From assembly GCF_030272895.1 (NCBI RefSeq), contig NZ_JALRNF010000028.1, forward strand, positions 1 to 64,000: DNA of 64,000 nt, in the 5' to 3' direction. Positions 1 to 9,182 of this stretch are shown here, in pieces. Positions within the stretch are counted from its first letter, which is position 1; each line of letters begins with the position of its first letter. Position numbers and translations under genes: made by a program. This DNA is from Pseudomonas sp. BGr12. Lineage in GTDB: Bacteria; Pseudomonadota; Gammaproteobacteria; Pseudomonadales; Pseudomonadaceae. The notes below the pieces were generated by a model, which was given only the letters and a program-made list of their open reading frames with translations, was not told where the DNA came from and made no database searches.

Positions 1-157
1 TTACGGGGTTTTTTTTTATTCTGGTTTTATCCCCCCCTGCTTTTTTCTGGGGGGGCACCCCCGCCCCTCCGTGTTGGGGGGGGCTCCCCCCGCGATGCTT
101 TTTGCCCCGAATCGCCTTCGTGCCAAGCCTGCATATCACTCAGCGCACTTGAACTCG
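1..157. other. Homopolymer-rich, gene-free window start
   Basis: This stretch holds repeated runs of T, C and G and no credible gene. Bases about 71-98 read like a corrupted copy of the REP palindrome found elsewhere in the window: the flanks (GTG... and ...CCCCGCGATG) fit, but the centre has become a run of G followed by a run of C. It may be poor-quality sequence at an assembly edge or a truly decayed REP; the sequence alone cannot decide. Confidence 0.5.
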
Positions 158-760
158 TCACCAGTCAAATATGCCTAACAACATACTGAGAATCCCAATC
201 ATTACCAACGCCACCCAACACAACGCTCCCAGCAACGCACAGACCAACTCTGTCATCGATAGCTCTGTATTGCCCCTTCCCACAGGATCGAACTCGCAAT
301 AATTGATTGCTTGCTGAGCCCGACCAATTATCCAGAAGCACATAACACCCAGCGGAATCAGTACAACCAGTACTTCCGAAACCGGGACCCTTCCATATGT
401 ATGCTCACTGATATGAAGCAGCACTGACGGTGACGCGGCCGCGAGCATAACACCCACACTCAACAGTGCTGGCGACCATGCATATTGCCGCCCCGTGGAT
501 CGAATCCGACGGTCAACCAAACTCAGCAACAAGTAAAAGGAAAACACGCTCAACAGGCTTCGCCAGACAGGGTCGACGTTTTCTCCTGTGGCTTGCCGAT
601 AAAACATCCAATTACGGCAGGACCAGTAAAACGAGTACAGACCCAACGTGAAGAAAGTCATGATGAACAGCTTTTTTATTGAAACCACAAAGAACATCGG
701 CTCACGGCTTATTAGCCGATTGTCATCGCTCGATGCCGGGGGAAGGGTACTTGTAGACAT
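158..760 (-). CDS. Multi-pass membrane protein, DUF4234-like
   Basis: A 200-residue protein with about four to five hydrophobic segments. Near residues 22-50 a basic, aromatic stretch (KLFIMTFFTLGLYSFYW) resembles the N-terminus of the small DUF4234-type inner-membrane proteins common in Pseudomonas. The start at 760 was chosen because AGGA lies at a good distance upstream, whereas the in-frame ATG 30 bases earlier has no such site. No catalytic motif is visible and the function is unknown. The gene lies in sequence of lower GC than the rest of the window and next to a second orphan membrane protein on the same strand, so lateral acquisition is possible. Confidence 0.65.
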   Translation of the reverse strand: MSTSTLPPASSDDNRLISREPMFFVVSIKKLFIMTFFTLGLYSFYWSCRNWMFYRQATGENVDPVWRSLLSVFSFYLLLSLVDRRIRSTGRQYAWSPALLSVGVMLAAASPSVLLHISEHTYGRVPVSEVLVVLIPLGVMCFWIIGRAQQAINYCEFDPVGRGNTELSMTELVCALLGALCWVALVMIGILSMLLGIFDW

Positions 761-1032
761 GGGAAAAGTCCTGATGCAGTAGTCCCCCATAGAACCCCGA
801 CGCAGCCAAAAAATCCTGTAGTTCCAATCTGTACATGTTGCAGGAATATTCGGAATGCCAACGTGAGCGTGTCCATGGCCTGCCCTCGGACGACACCTCC
901 ATTGCCCTGGAGTGCCTGGCGGACGAGTGCGCGTTGAGCGTCAACGGCGCTGCGACCGGTAATAACGCCAGCTTGATGACGATCGGCAGATCGTTATGCT
1001 GCCCTGCAATTAGCCCATGGACAAATTACCGT

Positions 1033-1443
1033 TCAAGGCCGCGAAGCACTTACTCCACCCCTCTTGCGTCCCTTAACCCGAGATAACCACCACAAGCTCC
1101 AGACTTTCACTATTTCTGAGCCGACTACCAACATGAACCAAGGGACATAATCTGTAATCCACCTGGGCCAAAGCAATAGCGTGGAGATTGAAGGAATCAA
1201 AAACACAACACGAAATGGAATCTGCACCATCGCCAAGTAACAGCCCACTCTCCAACCCACAGCGAACAAGACACACGTCACGATGACGGAAAAATGCGCG
1301 ATCAAGCCCATTGCCCCCATGACCATGGCAAAGTCGCTGTGGCTATATCCCAATAAAATAATATTGTCTATATCAGTGAGATACGGCACATCGCCTCGCC
1401 GAAGGCTGCCTTGCAGATAATACAAAATATAAAAACCATCCAT
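1033..1443 (-). CDS. Small hypothetical multi-pass membrane protein
   Basis: A 136-residue protein with roughly three to four hydrophobic stretches (residues about 40-60, 65-80, 85-105 and 110-125) and a basic C-terminus ending in several arginines and lysines. I do not recognise the family. The frame stays open upstream to 1608, but the region upstream of residue 1 is basic and not membrane-like, so the ATG at 1443 is preferred; its ribosome site is weak. Base composition is lower in GC than the genes to the right. The 272 bp on either side (761-1032 and 1444-1715) contain no convincing gene. Confidence 0.5.
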   Translation of the reverse strand: MDGFYILYYLQGSLRRGDVPYLTDIDNIILLGYSHSDFAMVMGAMGLIAHFSVIVTCVLFAVGWRVGCYLAMVQIPFRVVFLIPSISTLLLWPRWITDYVPWFMLVVGSEIVKVWSLWWLSRVKGRKRGGVSASRP

Positions 1444-1715
1444 GCCGGCCCAGCATAATTGAAGTTGACGCTGCGGACTCTTCTCTCTCCACCTCAACGA
1501 TGACCTTCCTTGTACTCGTACACTACGAAGGAACTTGATTAGATTTTTCGCCCTTCTGCCATCAAGGCATGCTTTCCCAGATACCTGCATGAAATTTCCC
1601 AACGGCATGGCGTCCAGACATGGACCTGTCCCTCGCTATCACCCTCATCAATCTTGCTGGTCACCTCAGCACCCCGTTCCTACACTCGACCGATCTCATC
1701 GACCGGACTGCCGTC

Positions 1716-3518
1716 ATGCCCGAGACCCTGCTCAGCGCCCGCAACCTGGCCTTCGAACTCTACGAAGTGCTCGACGCCGAGGCCCTCACCCAACGCCCGC
1801 GTTTTGCCGAACACACTCGCGAAACCTTCGACGCGGCGCTCACCACCGCCCGGACCATCGCCGAGAAGTACTTCGCGCCGCACAACCGCAAGAACGACGA
1901 GCACGAGCCGCGCTATGAGAACGGCAAGGCGATCCTGATCCCCGAGGTGAAACCCGCCGTCGATGCCTTCCTCGAAGCCGGTTTTCTCAACGCCACCCGC
2001 GATTTCGAGGTCGGCGGCATGCAGTTGCCCACCCTGTTGTCGCAGGCCTGCTTCGCCCACTTCCAGGCCGCCAACGCCGGCACCACGGCCTACCCGTTCC
2101 TGACCATGGGCGCCGCCAACCTGATCGAGAGCTTCGGCACTGACGAACAGAAACGCCTGTTCCTGCAACCGATGATCGACGGCCGTTACTTCGGCACCAT
2201 GGCCCTGACCGAGCCGCACGCCGGCTCGTCGCTGGCCGACATCCGCACCCGCGCCGAACCGGCCGGCGATGGCAGCTACCGTCTGCGTGGCAACAAGATC
2301 TTCATTTCAGGCGGCGACCACGAGCTGTCGGAGAACATCGTGCACATGGTCCTGGCCAAGCTGCCGGACGCACCACCGGGGGTGAAGGGCATCTCGCTGT
2401 TCACCGTGCCCAAGTACCTGGTCAACGCCGACGGCAGCCTCGGGCCGCGCAACGACGTGCTGCTGGCCGGTCTGTTCCACAAGATGGGCTGGCGCGGCAC
2501 CACCTCGACCGCGCTGAATTTCGGCGACAACGGCCAGTGCGTCGGCTACCTCGTCGGCAAGCCGCACCAGGGCCTGGCCTGCATGTTCCAGATGATGAAC
2601 GAGGCGCGCATCGGCGTCGGCATGGGCGCGGTGATGCTCGGCTACGCCGGCTACCTGTACTCGCTGGAGTACGCGCGGCAACGCCCGCAGGGACGCCTGC
2701 CGGACAACAAGGACCCGGCCACCGCCGCCGTGCCGATCATCAGCCACAGCGATGTGAAGCGCATGCTGCTGGCGCAGAAAGCCTATGTCGAAGGCGCCTT
2801 CGACCTGGGCCTGTATGCGGCGCGCCTGTTCGACGACACCCAGAGCGGCGAGACCGAGGCCCAGCGCCAGCAGGCCCACGAGTTGCTCGACCTGCTCACC
2901 CCGATCGTCAAGTCCTGGCCTTCGGAGTTCTGCCTCAAGGCCAACGAACTGGCGATCCAGATCCTCGGCGGCCACGGCTACACCCGCGAGTACCCGGTCG
3001 AGCAGTATTACCGCGACAATCGCCTGAACCCCATCCACGAAGGCACCCACGGCATCCAGTCGCTCGACCTGCTCGGCCGCAAGCTGGCGCAGAATGGCGG
3101 CGCCGGGCTCAAGCAACTGGTGCGCCTGACCGCCGGCACCTGCGAGCGTGCCTGCCAGTTCAGCAGCCTGGACCCCCTGCGCATGCCCCTGGAGCAGTTG
3201 CAGGTACGCCTGCAAAGCGTGACCCTGGAATTGCTCGGCGACCTGGCCCAGGGCCGGGTCAACAGTGCCCTGGCCAATTCGGCGCTGTACCTCAAGGCCT
3301 TCGGTCACTGCGTGATCGGCTGGCGCTGGCTGGAACAGGCGATCCACGCCGAACAGGGCCTGGCCCGCGACAATCCGGCGGACCGGGACTTCTACCAGGG
3401 CAAGTTGCAGGCCGCGCGTTATTTCCTGACCTGGGAAGTGCCGGGCTGCCATAATGACCTGGCATTGCTCGAGGCCCGCGACGACACCTGCCTGGGCATG
3501 CACGACGAGTGGTTCTGA
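1716..3518 (+). CDS. Acyl-CoA dehydrogenase, long (600-residue) bacterial type
   Basis: A flavoprotein expected to carry out the first, alpha-beta dehydrogenation step on acyl-CoA thioesters in the cytoplasm. The order is N-terminal helical domain, central beta domain (TEPHAGSSLADI near residues 165-176), C-terminal helical domain, then an extra C-terminal extension typical of the roughly 600-residue Pseudomonas enzymes. The segment IHEGTHGIQ near residue 442 carries the glutamate placed as catalytic base in this subfamily. The ATG at 1716 gives the usual family length; the frame is open further upstream, but that extension is not family-like. Substrate chain length cannot be read from the sequence. 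It is followed 32 bp later by a TldD-like gene on the same strand. Confidence 0.9.
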   Translation: MPETLLSARNLAFELYEVLDAEALTQRPRFAEHTRETFDAALTTARTIAEKYFAPHNRKNDEHEPRYENGKAILIPEVKPAVDAFLEAGFLNATRDFEVGGMQLPTLLSQACFAHFQAANAGTTAYPFLTMGAANLIESFGTDEQKRLFLQPMIDGRYFGTMALTEPHAGSSLADIRTRAEPAGDGSYRLRGNKIFISGGDHELSENIVHMVLAKLPDAPPGVKGISLFTVPKYLVNADGSLGPRNDVLLAGLFHKMGWRGTTSTALNFGDNGQCVGYLVGKPHQGLACMFQMMNEARIGVGMGAVMLGYAGYLYSLEYARQRPQGRLPDNKDPATAAVPIISHSDVKRMLLAQKAYVEGAFDLGLYAARLFDDTQSGETEAQRQQAHELLDLLTPIVKSWPSEFCLKANELAIQILGGHGYTREYPVEQYYRDNRLNPIHEGTHGIQSLDLLGRKLAQNGGAGLKQLVRLTAGTCERACQFSSLDPLRMPLEQLQVRLQSVTLELLGDLAQGRVNSALANSALYLKAFGHCVIGWRWLEQAIHAEQGLARDNPADRDFYQGKLQAARYFLTWEVPGCHNDLALLEARDDTCLGMHDEWF

Positions 3519-3550
3519 GGGGGAACCACCGTACTCACGGAGGTTCCTGC

Positions 3551-4993
3551 ATGTTCGAAATGACCGCCTTGCTGCGCCAGCGCTTCGCCGCCCTGCGCAG
3601 CAATGCCGACTTCTTTTCCCTGCGGCATGTGCAGCAGTCCCAGCAACACCTTTCTGTACGCAAGAACGTTGCCGAGCCACCGTTCCTCCAGCGTGACGAA
3701 GGGGTGATGCTGACGGTCCGGCTCAAGGGCGTTGAAGCCTATGCGGCCACCGCCGACCTGTCCCAGGCCGGCCTGCAGCGCGCACTGGAACACGCCGAGG
3801 CGCTGGCCCGGCAGATCGGTCGCTGCGCCTTGCTCGACCTGCGTGAACAACCGGTGGCCAGCGCTCGCATGGACTACTGCTCACCGAACCTCGAACAACC
3901 CGTGGCCTCCCTGGCCGACTGTTTCGACCTGCTGGCCCGCGAATCGGCCAGCGTCCCCGCTGACAGCCGACTGGTGAACTGGCAGGCAAGCCTGGGCATC
4001 AGCCACGTCGAGCAGATCTACCTGAACACCGCCGGCGCCGAGCTGCGCCAGGCCCAGCGCTTCATCTACCCAGGCTTCACGGCCACTGCCTTCGATGGCC
4101 AGGACAGCCAGAGCCGCAGCCTGGGCCGGGAGAATTTCGGCCAGCAAGGCGGCATGGATGTGATCGAGCGCTGCGGCCTGGTGAGTGCCGGGGCCAAGGT
4201 CGCCGACCAGGCCCTGCAACTGCTGCTGGCGCCCAACACCCCGAGCGGGGTTCGCGACCTGTTGCTGATGCCCGACCAGATGATGCTGCAGATCCACGAA
4301 TCCATCGGCCACCCGCTGGAAATGGACCGCATCCTCGGTGACGAGCGCAATTACGCCGGCACCAGCTTCGTCAAGGCCAGCGACTTCGGCACCCTGCAAT
4401 ACGGCTCGAAGCTGCTCAATGTCACCTTCGACCCGACCCTGCGCGAAGAGCTGGCCAGCTACAGCCATGACGACGACGGCACCGAGGCCAACAAGCAGTT
4501 CCTGATCCGCGACGGCTTGCTGCTGCGCCCTCTGGGTGGCGCCCTGTCGCAGTTCCGCTCGGGCCTGGACGGCGTCGCCAACAGCCGCGCCTGCGGCTGG
4601 AACCGGGCGCCCATCGATCGCATGGCCAACCTCAACATCGAGCCGGGCGACCAGAGCCTGGAGCAGCTGATCAACGGCATCGAGCACGGCATCCTGATGC
4701 GCACCAACCGCTCCTGGTCCATCGACGACGCGCGCAACAAGTTCCAGTTCGGCTGCGAATGGGGCCAGCTGATCGAGAACGGCGAGCTCAAGGGCGTGGT
4801 CAAGAACCCCAACTACCGGGGTATTTCGGCAGGCTTCTGGGGCAACCTCAGCGCCGTCGGCGACGCCAGCACCTTCCAGGTCCTGGGCACGCCCAACTGC
4901 GGCAAGGGCGAACCGAACCAGGTGGTGCGGGTTGGCCACGCCTCGCCCGCCTGCGTATTCAGCCAGATCGACGTATTCGGAGGAGACGCCTGA
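3551..4993 (+). CDS. TldD/PmbA-family metalloprotease, TldD-like subunit
   Basis: A 480-residue member of the TldD/PmbA (modulator of DNA gyrase) family. HESIGH at residues 249-254 matches the HExxxH zinc motif of TldD. In known systems TldD pairs with TldE (PmbA) as a heterodimeric protease that degrades unfolded peptides and can cut leader peptides. A strong GGAGG lies 7 bases before the ATG. The stop overlaps the start of the next gene (TGATG), so the two subunits are probably co-translated. The housekeeping tldD and pmbA genes of Pseudomonas usually lie elsewhere and apart, so this linked pair is probably a paralogous set; that last point is recollection, not shown here. Confidence 0.85.
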   Translation: MFEMTALLRQRFAALRSNADFFSLRHVQQSQQHLSVRKNVAEPPFLQRDEGVMLTVRLKGVEAYAATADLSQAGLQRALEHAEALARQIGRCALLDLREQPVASARMDYCSPNLEQPVASLADCFDLLARESASVPADSRLVNWQASLGISHVEQIYLNTAGAELRQAQRFIYPGFTATAFDGQDSQSRSLGRENFGQQGGMDVIERCGLVSAGAKVADQALQLLLAPNTPSGVRDLLLMPDQMMLQIHESIGHPLEMDRILGDERNYAGTSFVKASDFGTLQYGSKLLNVTFDPTLREELASYSHDDDGTEANKQFLIRDGLLLRPLGGALSQFRSGLDGVANSRACGWNRAPIDRMANLNIEPGDQSLEQLINGIEHGILMRTNRSWSIDDARNKFQFGCEWGQLIENGELKGVVKNPNYRGISAGFWGNLSAVGDASTFQVLGTPNCGKGEPNQVVRVGHASPACVFSQIDVFGGDA

Positions 4994-6324
4994 TGGCTGC
5001 CACCCCTTTGCACAGTTTCCAGCGCCTGGTCGAGCGCCTCCAGGAGCAGCTCCGCGCAGCGGAGCACTTCACCCTGGGCTACAGCGCCGAGCACTCGCAG
5101 TTCATCCGTTTCAACCATGCCAAGGTACGTCAGGCCGGTGAAGTGCAGCAGGCCGCTTGCGTGCTCAAGCTGGTCCGGGACGGTCGCCAGGCCGAACTGC
5201 AGTTCACCCTGGGCAATGACCCCGAGGTCGATCAGCTGCGCCTGACCCAGGCGCTGGAGCAACTACGCCAGACCCTGCCGCTACTGGAGGCCGACCCCTA
5301 CCTGCAACTCGACGACAGCGCCTGGCAGAGCCACAGCGTGCAGGACCAGCCGCTACCCGAGGTTGACCAGGTGCTGGCGCAGATCGAACAAGGCGCCGGG
5401 CAGCTTGATCTGGTCGGCATCTACGCCGCCGGGCCGATCTGCCGTGGCTTTGCCAGCTCCTTCGGCGCCTTCGGCTGGCACCAGGCCAACAGCTTCAACT
5501 TCGACTGGAGCCTGTTCCACAGCAACGGCCAGGCGGTGAAGGCCAACTATGCCGGCCAGCGCTGGGACAGCGACGCCCTGGCCCTGCGCCTGCGCCAGGC
5601 CCGGGAACAGCTGGAATACCTCGGCCGCCCGCTCAAGACCCTGGCGCCCGGCGAGTACCGCGCCTACCTGGCCCCGGCGGCGATGGACGAGATCATGGGC
5701 ATGCTCTGCTGGGGCGGCTTCTCTGCCCAGGCCCTGGCGACCAAGAACAGTCCTCTGCAACGCCTGTACGCCGGCGATGCCACCCTGCACCCTGGCGTCA
5801 GCATCGCCGAACAGGTCAGCGGTTCGCTGAGCCCGGCCTTCTCCGATGAAGGCACGCCGCGCAGCGACCTGCGCCTGATCGAACAGGGCCGCGGCCTCGA
5901 TCGCCTGGTCTGCGCCCGTAGCGCCGCCGAGTTCGAGCTCAGCGCCAACGGCGCCGATGGCCACGAGTCGCCCTGTGCCCTGAGCATGGCCGCCGGTGAC
6001 CTGCCACAGGCAGACATCCTCGCGCGCCTGGGCACCGGCCTGTACATCAGCAACTTCTGGTACCTGAACTTTTCCGACCTGCCGGCGGCACGCATGACCG
6101 GCCTGACCCGCTTCGCCACCTTCTGGGTCGAGGACGGGCAGATCCAGGCGCCGGTCAGCACCATGCGCTTCGACGACAGCGTCTACAGTCTGCTGGGTTC
6201 ACAGCTGGAAGCCCTGACCCGCGAGCGCGAGCTGATCCTGTCGACCAGCACCTATGATCAGCGCCAGACCAGTTCGAGCCATTTGCCGGGAGCCCTGGTC
6301 AAGCGCCTGACCCTGACATTGTGA
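4993..6324 (+). CDS. TldE/PmbA-like partner subunit
   Basis: A 443-residue TldD/PmbA-family protein with no HExxxH motif, which fits the non-catalytic TldE (PmbA) partner. The ATG overlaps the stop of the HExxxH-bearing gene by one base, with GGAG just upstream, indicating translational coupling and a one-to-one complex. The C-terminal half has the family's glycine- and asparagine-rich strands (for example LYISNFWYLNFSD near residue 350). No short precursor-peptide gene was seen beside the pair, so its substrate is unknown. A REP pair follows the stop, at a convergent junction with the transporter gene. Confidence 0.8.
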   Translation: MAATPLHSFQRLVERLQEQLRAAEHFTLGYSAEHSQFIRFNHAKVRQAGEVQQAACVLKLVRDGRQAELQFTLGNDPEVDQLRLTQALEQLRQTLPLLEADPYLQLDDSAWQSHSVQDQPLPEVDQVLAQIEQGAGQLDLVGIYAAGPICRGFASSFGAFGWHQANSFNFDWSLFHSNGQAVKANYAGQRWDSDALALRLRQAREQLEYLGRPLKTLAPGEYRAYLAPAAMDEIMGMLCWGGFSAQALATKNSPLQRLYAGDATLHPGVSIAEQVSGSLSPAFSDEGTPRSDLRLIEQGRGLDRLVCARSAAEFELSANGADGHESPCALSMAAGDLPQADILARLGTGLYISNFWYLNFSDLPAARMTGLTRFATFWVEDGQIQAPVSTMRFDDSVYSLLGSQLEALTRERELILSTSTYDQRQTSSSHLPGALVKRLTLTL

Positions 6325-6332
6325 TACGCCTC

Positions 6333-6386
6333 ATCGCGGGGCAAGCCCGCTCCCACAGACCTGTGGGAGCGGGCTTGCCCCGCGAT
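6333..6386. repeat. Paired REP palindrome between convergent genes
   Basis: Two copies of the REP core (ATCGCGGGGCAAGCCCGCTCC) face each other with an 8-base centre, giving a nearly perfect long hairpin. It sits between the TldE-like gene and the MHS transporter gene, which converge, and may act as a bidirectional terminator or RNA-stabilising structure. Confidence 0.9.
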
Positions 6387-6391
6387 TGCTT

Positions 6392-7696
6392 CTAGAGATC
6401 CGAATGCCGGGTCTCTTTCAGGCACAGCACGGCAATCAGGCTGAGCACAGCCGCCGCCGACACATAGCCCCCTACCCAGCTCAACCCACCCATCGCCACC
6501 AGCTTCTGGGCGAAGAACGGTGCCGCCGAGGCCCCGACGATGCCGCCCAGGTTATAGGCCGCCGACGCACCGGTGTAGCGCACATGGGTCGGGAACAGCT
6601 CAGGCAGCAAGGCGCCCATGGGTGCGAAGGTCACCCCCATCAAAAACAGCTCGATGGCCAGGAACAGCGCCACCCCGGCGGTGGAGCCCGAGGTCAGCAA
6701 CGGCTGCATGGTAAAGCCCGAGAGAATCGCCAGGATCGCGCCGACGATCAGCACCGGCTTGCGTCCGTAGCGGTCACTGAGCCAGGCCGACAGCGGAGTG
6801 GCCAGGGCCATGAACAGTACTGCAAAGCACAGCAGGCCGAGGAAGGTCTCGCGGCTGTAGCCCAGCGTGCTTACCCCGTAGCTCAAGGAGAACACCGTGG
6901 AAATGTAGAACAGCGCGTAGCACACCACCATGGCCGCCGCGCCGAGCAGCACCGGCATCCAGTACTGGGCGAACAGTTCGACCACCGGCATTTTCACCCG
7001 CTCGTGGCGCGCCACGGCCTTGGCGAAGATCGGGGTCTCTTCGAGCTTCAGGCGCACGTACAGGCCAACAATCACCAGCGCCGCGCTGAGCAGGAAGGGA
7101 ATGCGCCAGCCCCAGCTGCGGAACTGCTCGTCGGTCAGGACCATGGCCAGGGTCAGGAACAGGCCGTTGGCAGCCAGGAAGCCAATCGAAGGGCCCAGTT
7201 GCGGGAACATGCCGAACCAGGCGCGCTTGTCCTTGGGTGCGTTCTCGGTGGCCAGCAGGGCCGCGCCGCCCCATTCGCCGCCAAGGCCCAGGCCCTGGCC
7301 GAAACGCAGCACGCACAGCAGGATCGGTGCCCAGGCGCCGATGCTGTCGTAGCCTGGCAGCACACCGATCAGCGTGGTGCACACGCCCATCAGCAGCAGC
7401 GAGGCGACCAGGGTCGATTTGCGCCCGATGCGGTCACCGAAGTGGCCGAACAGCGCCGAACCCAGGGGCCTGGCCAGGAAGGCGATGCCGAAGGTAAGGA
7501 AGGCCGAGAGCATCTGTGCGGTGCCCGAGGTCTGCGGGAAGAACACCGGGCCGATCACCAGGGCGGCAGCCGTGGCGTATACGTAGAAGTCGTAGAACTC
7601 GATGGCGGTGCCGATGAAGCTGGCGGTGGCCACCCGTGCCGGCGAGTTGCCGGGACTGGCCTGGGTGGTTTCAGAATAGGTGCTGCTGGTCGTCAT
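6392..7696 (-). CDS. MFS transporter, metabolite:H+ symporter (MHS) family
   Basis: A 434-residue, 12-helix inner-membrane symporter. The loop 2-3 signature is seen as GHFGDRIGRKST, followed by RFGQGLGLGGEWGGA typical of the MHS (ProP/ShiA/KgtP-like) branch, and a second half-signature SDRYGRKP. The early GTAIEFYDFYVY segment is also characteristic. Such proteins import organic acids, osmolytes or aromatic acids with protons; the substrate cannot be assigned. The start at 7696 is chosen for its AGGGA site and for the position of the first helix; the open frame extends upstream without homology-like sequence. The 261 bp upstream (7697-7957) show no gene. Confidence 0.88.
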   Translation of the reverse strand: MTTSSTYSETTQASPGNSPARVATASFIGTAIEFYDFYVYATAAALVIGPVFFPQTSGTAQMLSAFLTFGIAFLARPLGSALFGHFGDRIGRKSTLVASLLLMGVCTTLIGVLPGYDSIGAWAPILLCVLRFGQGLGLGGEWGGAALLATENAPKDKRAWFGMFPQLGPSIGFLAANGLFLTLAMVLTDEQFRSWGWRIPFLLSAALVIVGLYVRLKLEETPIFAKAVARHERVKMPVVELFAQYWMPVLLGAAAMVVCYALFYISTVFSLSYGVSTLGYSRETFLGLLCFAVLFMALATPLSAWLSDRYGRKPVLIVGAILAILSGFTMQPLLTSGSTAGVALFLAIELFLMGVTFAPMGALLPELFPTHVRYTGASAAYNLGGIVGASAAPFFAQKLVAMGGLSWVGGYVSAAAVLSLIAVLCLKETRHSDL

Positions 7697-7957
7697 GCGA
7701 TTATCCCTGACAGTCGAGTGCTCCATGGGCGATGCGGTCAGACTGCACGGGCAGCCGACAACGCAAACGCGAAGCGAATTGTTATTGGTCGCGTGACTGA
7801 GCATACGCCCATAGGGGATAAGGGCGGGCGCGAACACTGTTCGGGGTGTGAAGCAGTGCAGAATTGCGCGCGGTATTCAGTAGTGCGGGCGGGCCGAGCA
7901 ATGCCTTGCGGGTAGCGGGCTAGACGGCCGGGCTGGGTAAGCGTGACCCGAGTATAG

Positions 7958-9169
7958 CTAGCGAGTCACGGTCCAGACCAGTATGCGGCTGGCACAATTG
8001 TCTTCGGTTTCGAGGATTTCCAGGCGATAGCGGCCGATTTTCAGGCACACGGCACTGGCCGGGATGCTCTCCAGGGCTTCGGTGACCAGGCCGTTGAGGG
8101 TCTTGGGGCCGTCGCTGGGCAGGTGCCAGCCCAGGCTGCGGTTCAGTTCGCGGATCGACACGTTGCCTTCGATCACATAGCGCCCGTCGGCCTGGGGGTG
8201 GATGTGCGGGTTGTCGAGGCTGTGCTCGTCCTCGAATTCGCCGACGATCTCTTCGAGAATGTCTTCCAGGGTGACGATGCCCTGGACTTCGCCGTACTCG
8301 TCGACGACCACGCCCATGCGTCGCTGCTGCTTATGGAAGTTGAGCAGTTGCAGTTGCAGGGGCGTGCTCTCGGGGACGAAATAGGGGTCGTAGCAGGCTG
8401 CCTGCAGGGCCTCGCGGGTCAGGGTCGCCTTGGGCAGCAGGTGGCTGATCAGCTTGGTGTTGAGCACCGCTTCGACCTGGTTGATATCGCTGTGATAGAC
8501 CGGCAGGCGAGTGTGGCGGCTGATGATCAGTTGCTCGATGATCTGCTCGATCGGGTCGTCGAGGTTGATGCCGTCGACTTCGTTGCGCGGCACCAGGATG
8601 TCGTTGACCGTGATCTTGTCCAGGGCCAGCAGGCTTTCGGGCAGGTTCATGCGCTGATCGGCCTGTGGCACGTCTTCGGCGGCGCTGTCGTCGTCCTGCT
8701 CATGCAGAGCCACGGCATGGGGCTGGATCCGGAACGGGCGCAGCAGTACCCGGGCGCAGCCATCGAGCAGCCAGGCCAGGGGTTGCAGCACCTTGAGCGG
8801 CACCCTGAGCAGGCTGTTGCCCAGGCTGATGAAGGTTTGTGGATGACGTCGGGCCAGTTGCCGCGGCAGGTACTCGGCCAGCACCAGCAGCAGGGCGGCG
8901 GCGCCCAGGCCGGCCAGCCAGAAGCCATGTTCGCCGCTGAGGCGCTGCCCCATCAGGCAGGCCAGGGCCAGCACCAGCAGCTTGCCCAGGGTCGAGCAGA
9001 GCACCAAGGCCTGGGGGGTGACCTTCAGTTCAGGGTGTTCGCCCGTCTGCTCATTGCGCCGGGCGCCGTTGAGTTGCTGCTGGGCGGCATCCACGGCAGT
9101 GAACAGTGCCGACCAGAGCAGGGCCAGTGCCAGTACGCCGAGTAAAGGGCCTAGGGGCAGGGCGTCCAT
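7958..9169 (-). CDS. CNNM/CorC (hemolysin C)-family CBS-domain protein
   Basis: A 403-residue inner-membrane protein. The N-terminal third has about three hydrophobic segments (DUF21/CNNM-like), the middle holds a CBS pair (VNDILVPRNEVDGINLDD near residue 190; VVDEYGEVQGIVTLEDILEEIVGEF near residue 290), and the C-terminus is a CorC/HlyC-type domain. Relatives are linked to magnesium or cobalt efflux and resistance. The older 'hemolysin' name is historical. The gene starts 13 bp after the stop of the CcsA-like gene and is probably co-transcribed with it; the pair is divergent from ffh. Confidence 0.88.
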   Translation of the reverse strand: MDALPLGPLLGVLALALLWSALFTAVDAAQQQLNGARRNEQTGEHPELKVTPQALVLCSTLGKLLVLALACLMGQRLSGEHGFWLAGLGAAALLLVLAEYLPRQLARRHPQTFISLGNSLLRVPLKVLQPLAWLLDGCARVLLRPFRIQPHAVALHEQDDDSAAEDVPQADQRMNLPESLLALDKITVNDILVPRNEVDGINLDDPIEQIIEQLIISRHTRLPVYHSDINQVEAVLNTKLISHLLPKATLTREALQAACYDPYFVPESTPLQLQLLNFHKQQRRMGVVVDEYGEVQGIVTLEDILEEIVGEFEDEHSLDNPHIHPQADGRYVIEGNVSIRELNRSLGWHLPSDGPKTLNGLVTEALESIPASAVCLKIGRYRLEILETEDNCASRILVWTVTR

Positions 9170-9182
9170 TTACCTGTGCCTG

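Noticed and set aside
723..1086. Small open frames on both strands between the first two membrane genes
   Set aside because: No ribosome site, no family-like sequence, and they overlap neighbours.
1504..1533. Imperfect dyad (TTCCTTGTA ... TACGAAGGAA) upstream of the acyl-CoA dehydrogenase
   Set aside because: The arms mismatch and no regulator gene is adjacent, so it was not called an operator.
4759..4992. Upstream extension of the TldE-like frame
   Set aside because: It overlaps the coding end of TldD; the ATG at 4993 has its own ribosome site and gives the normal N-terminus.
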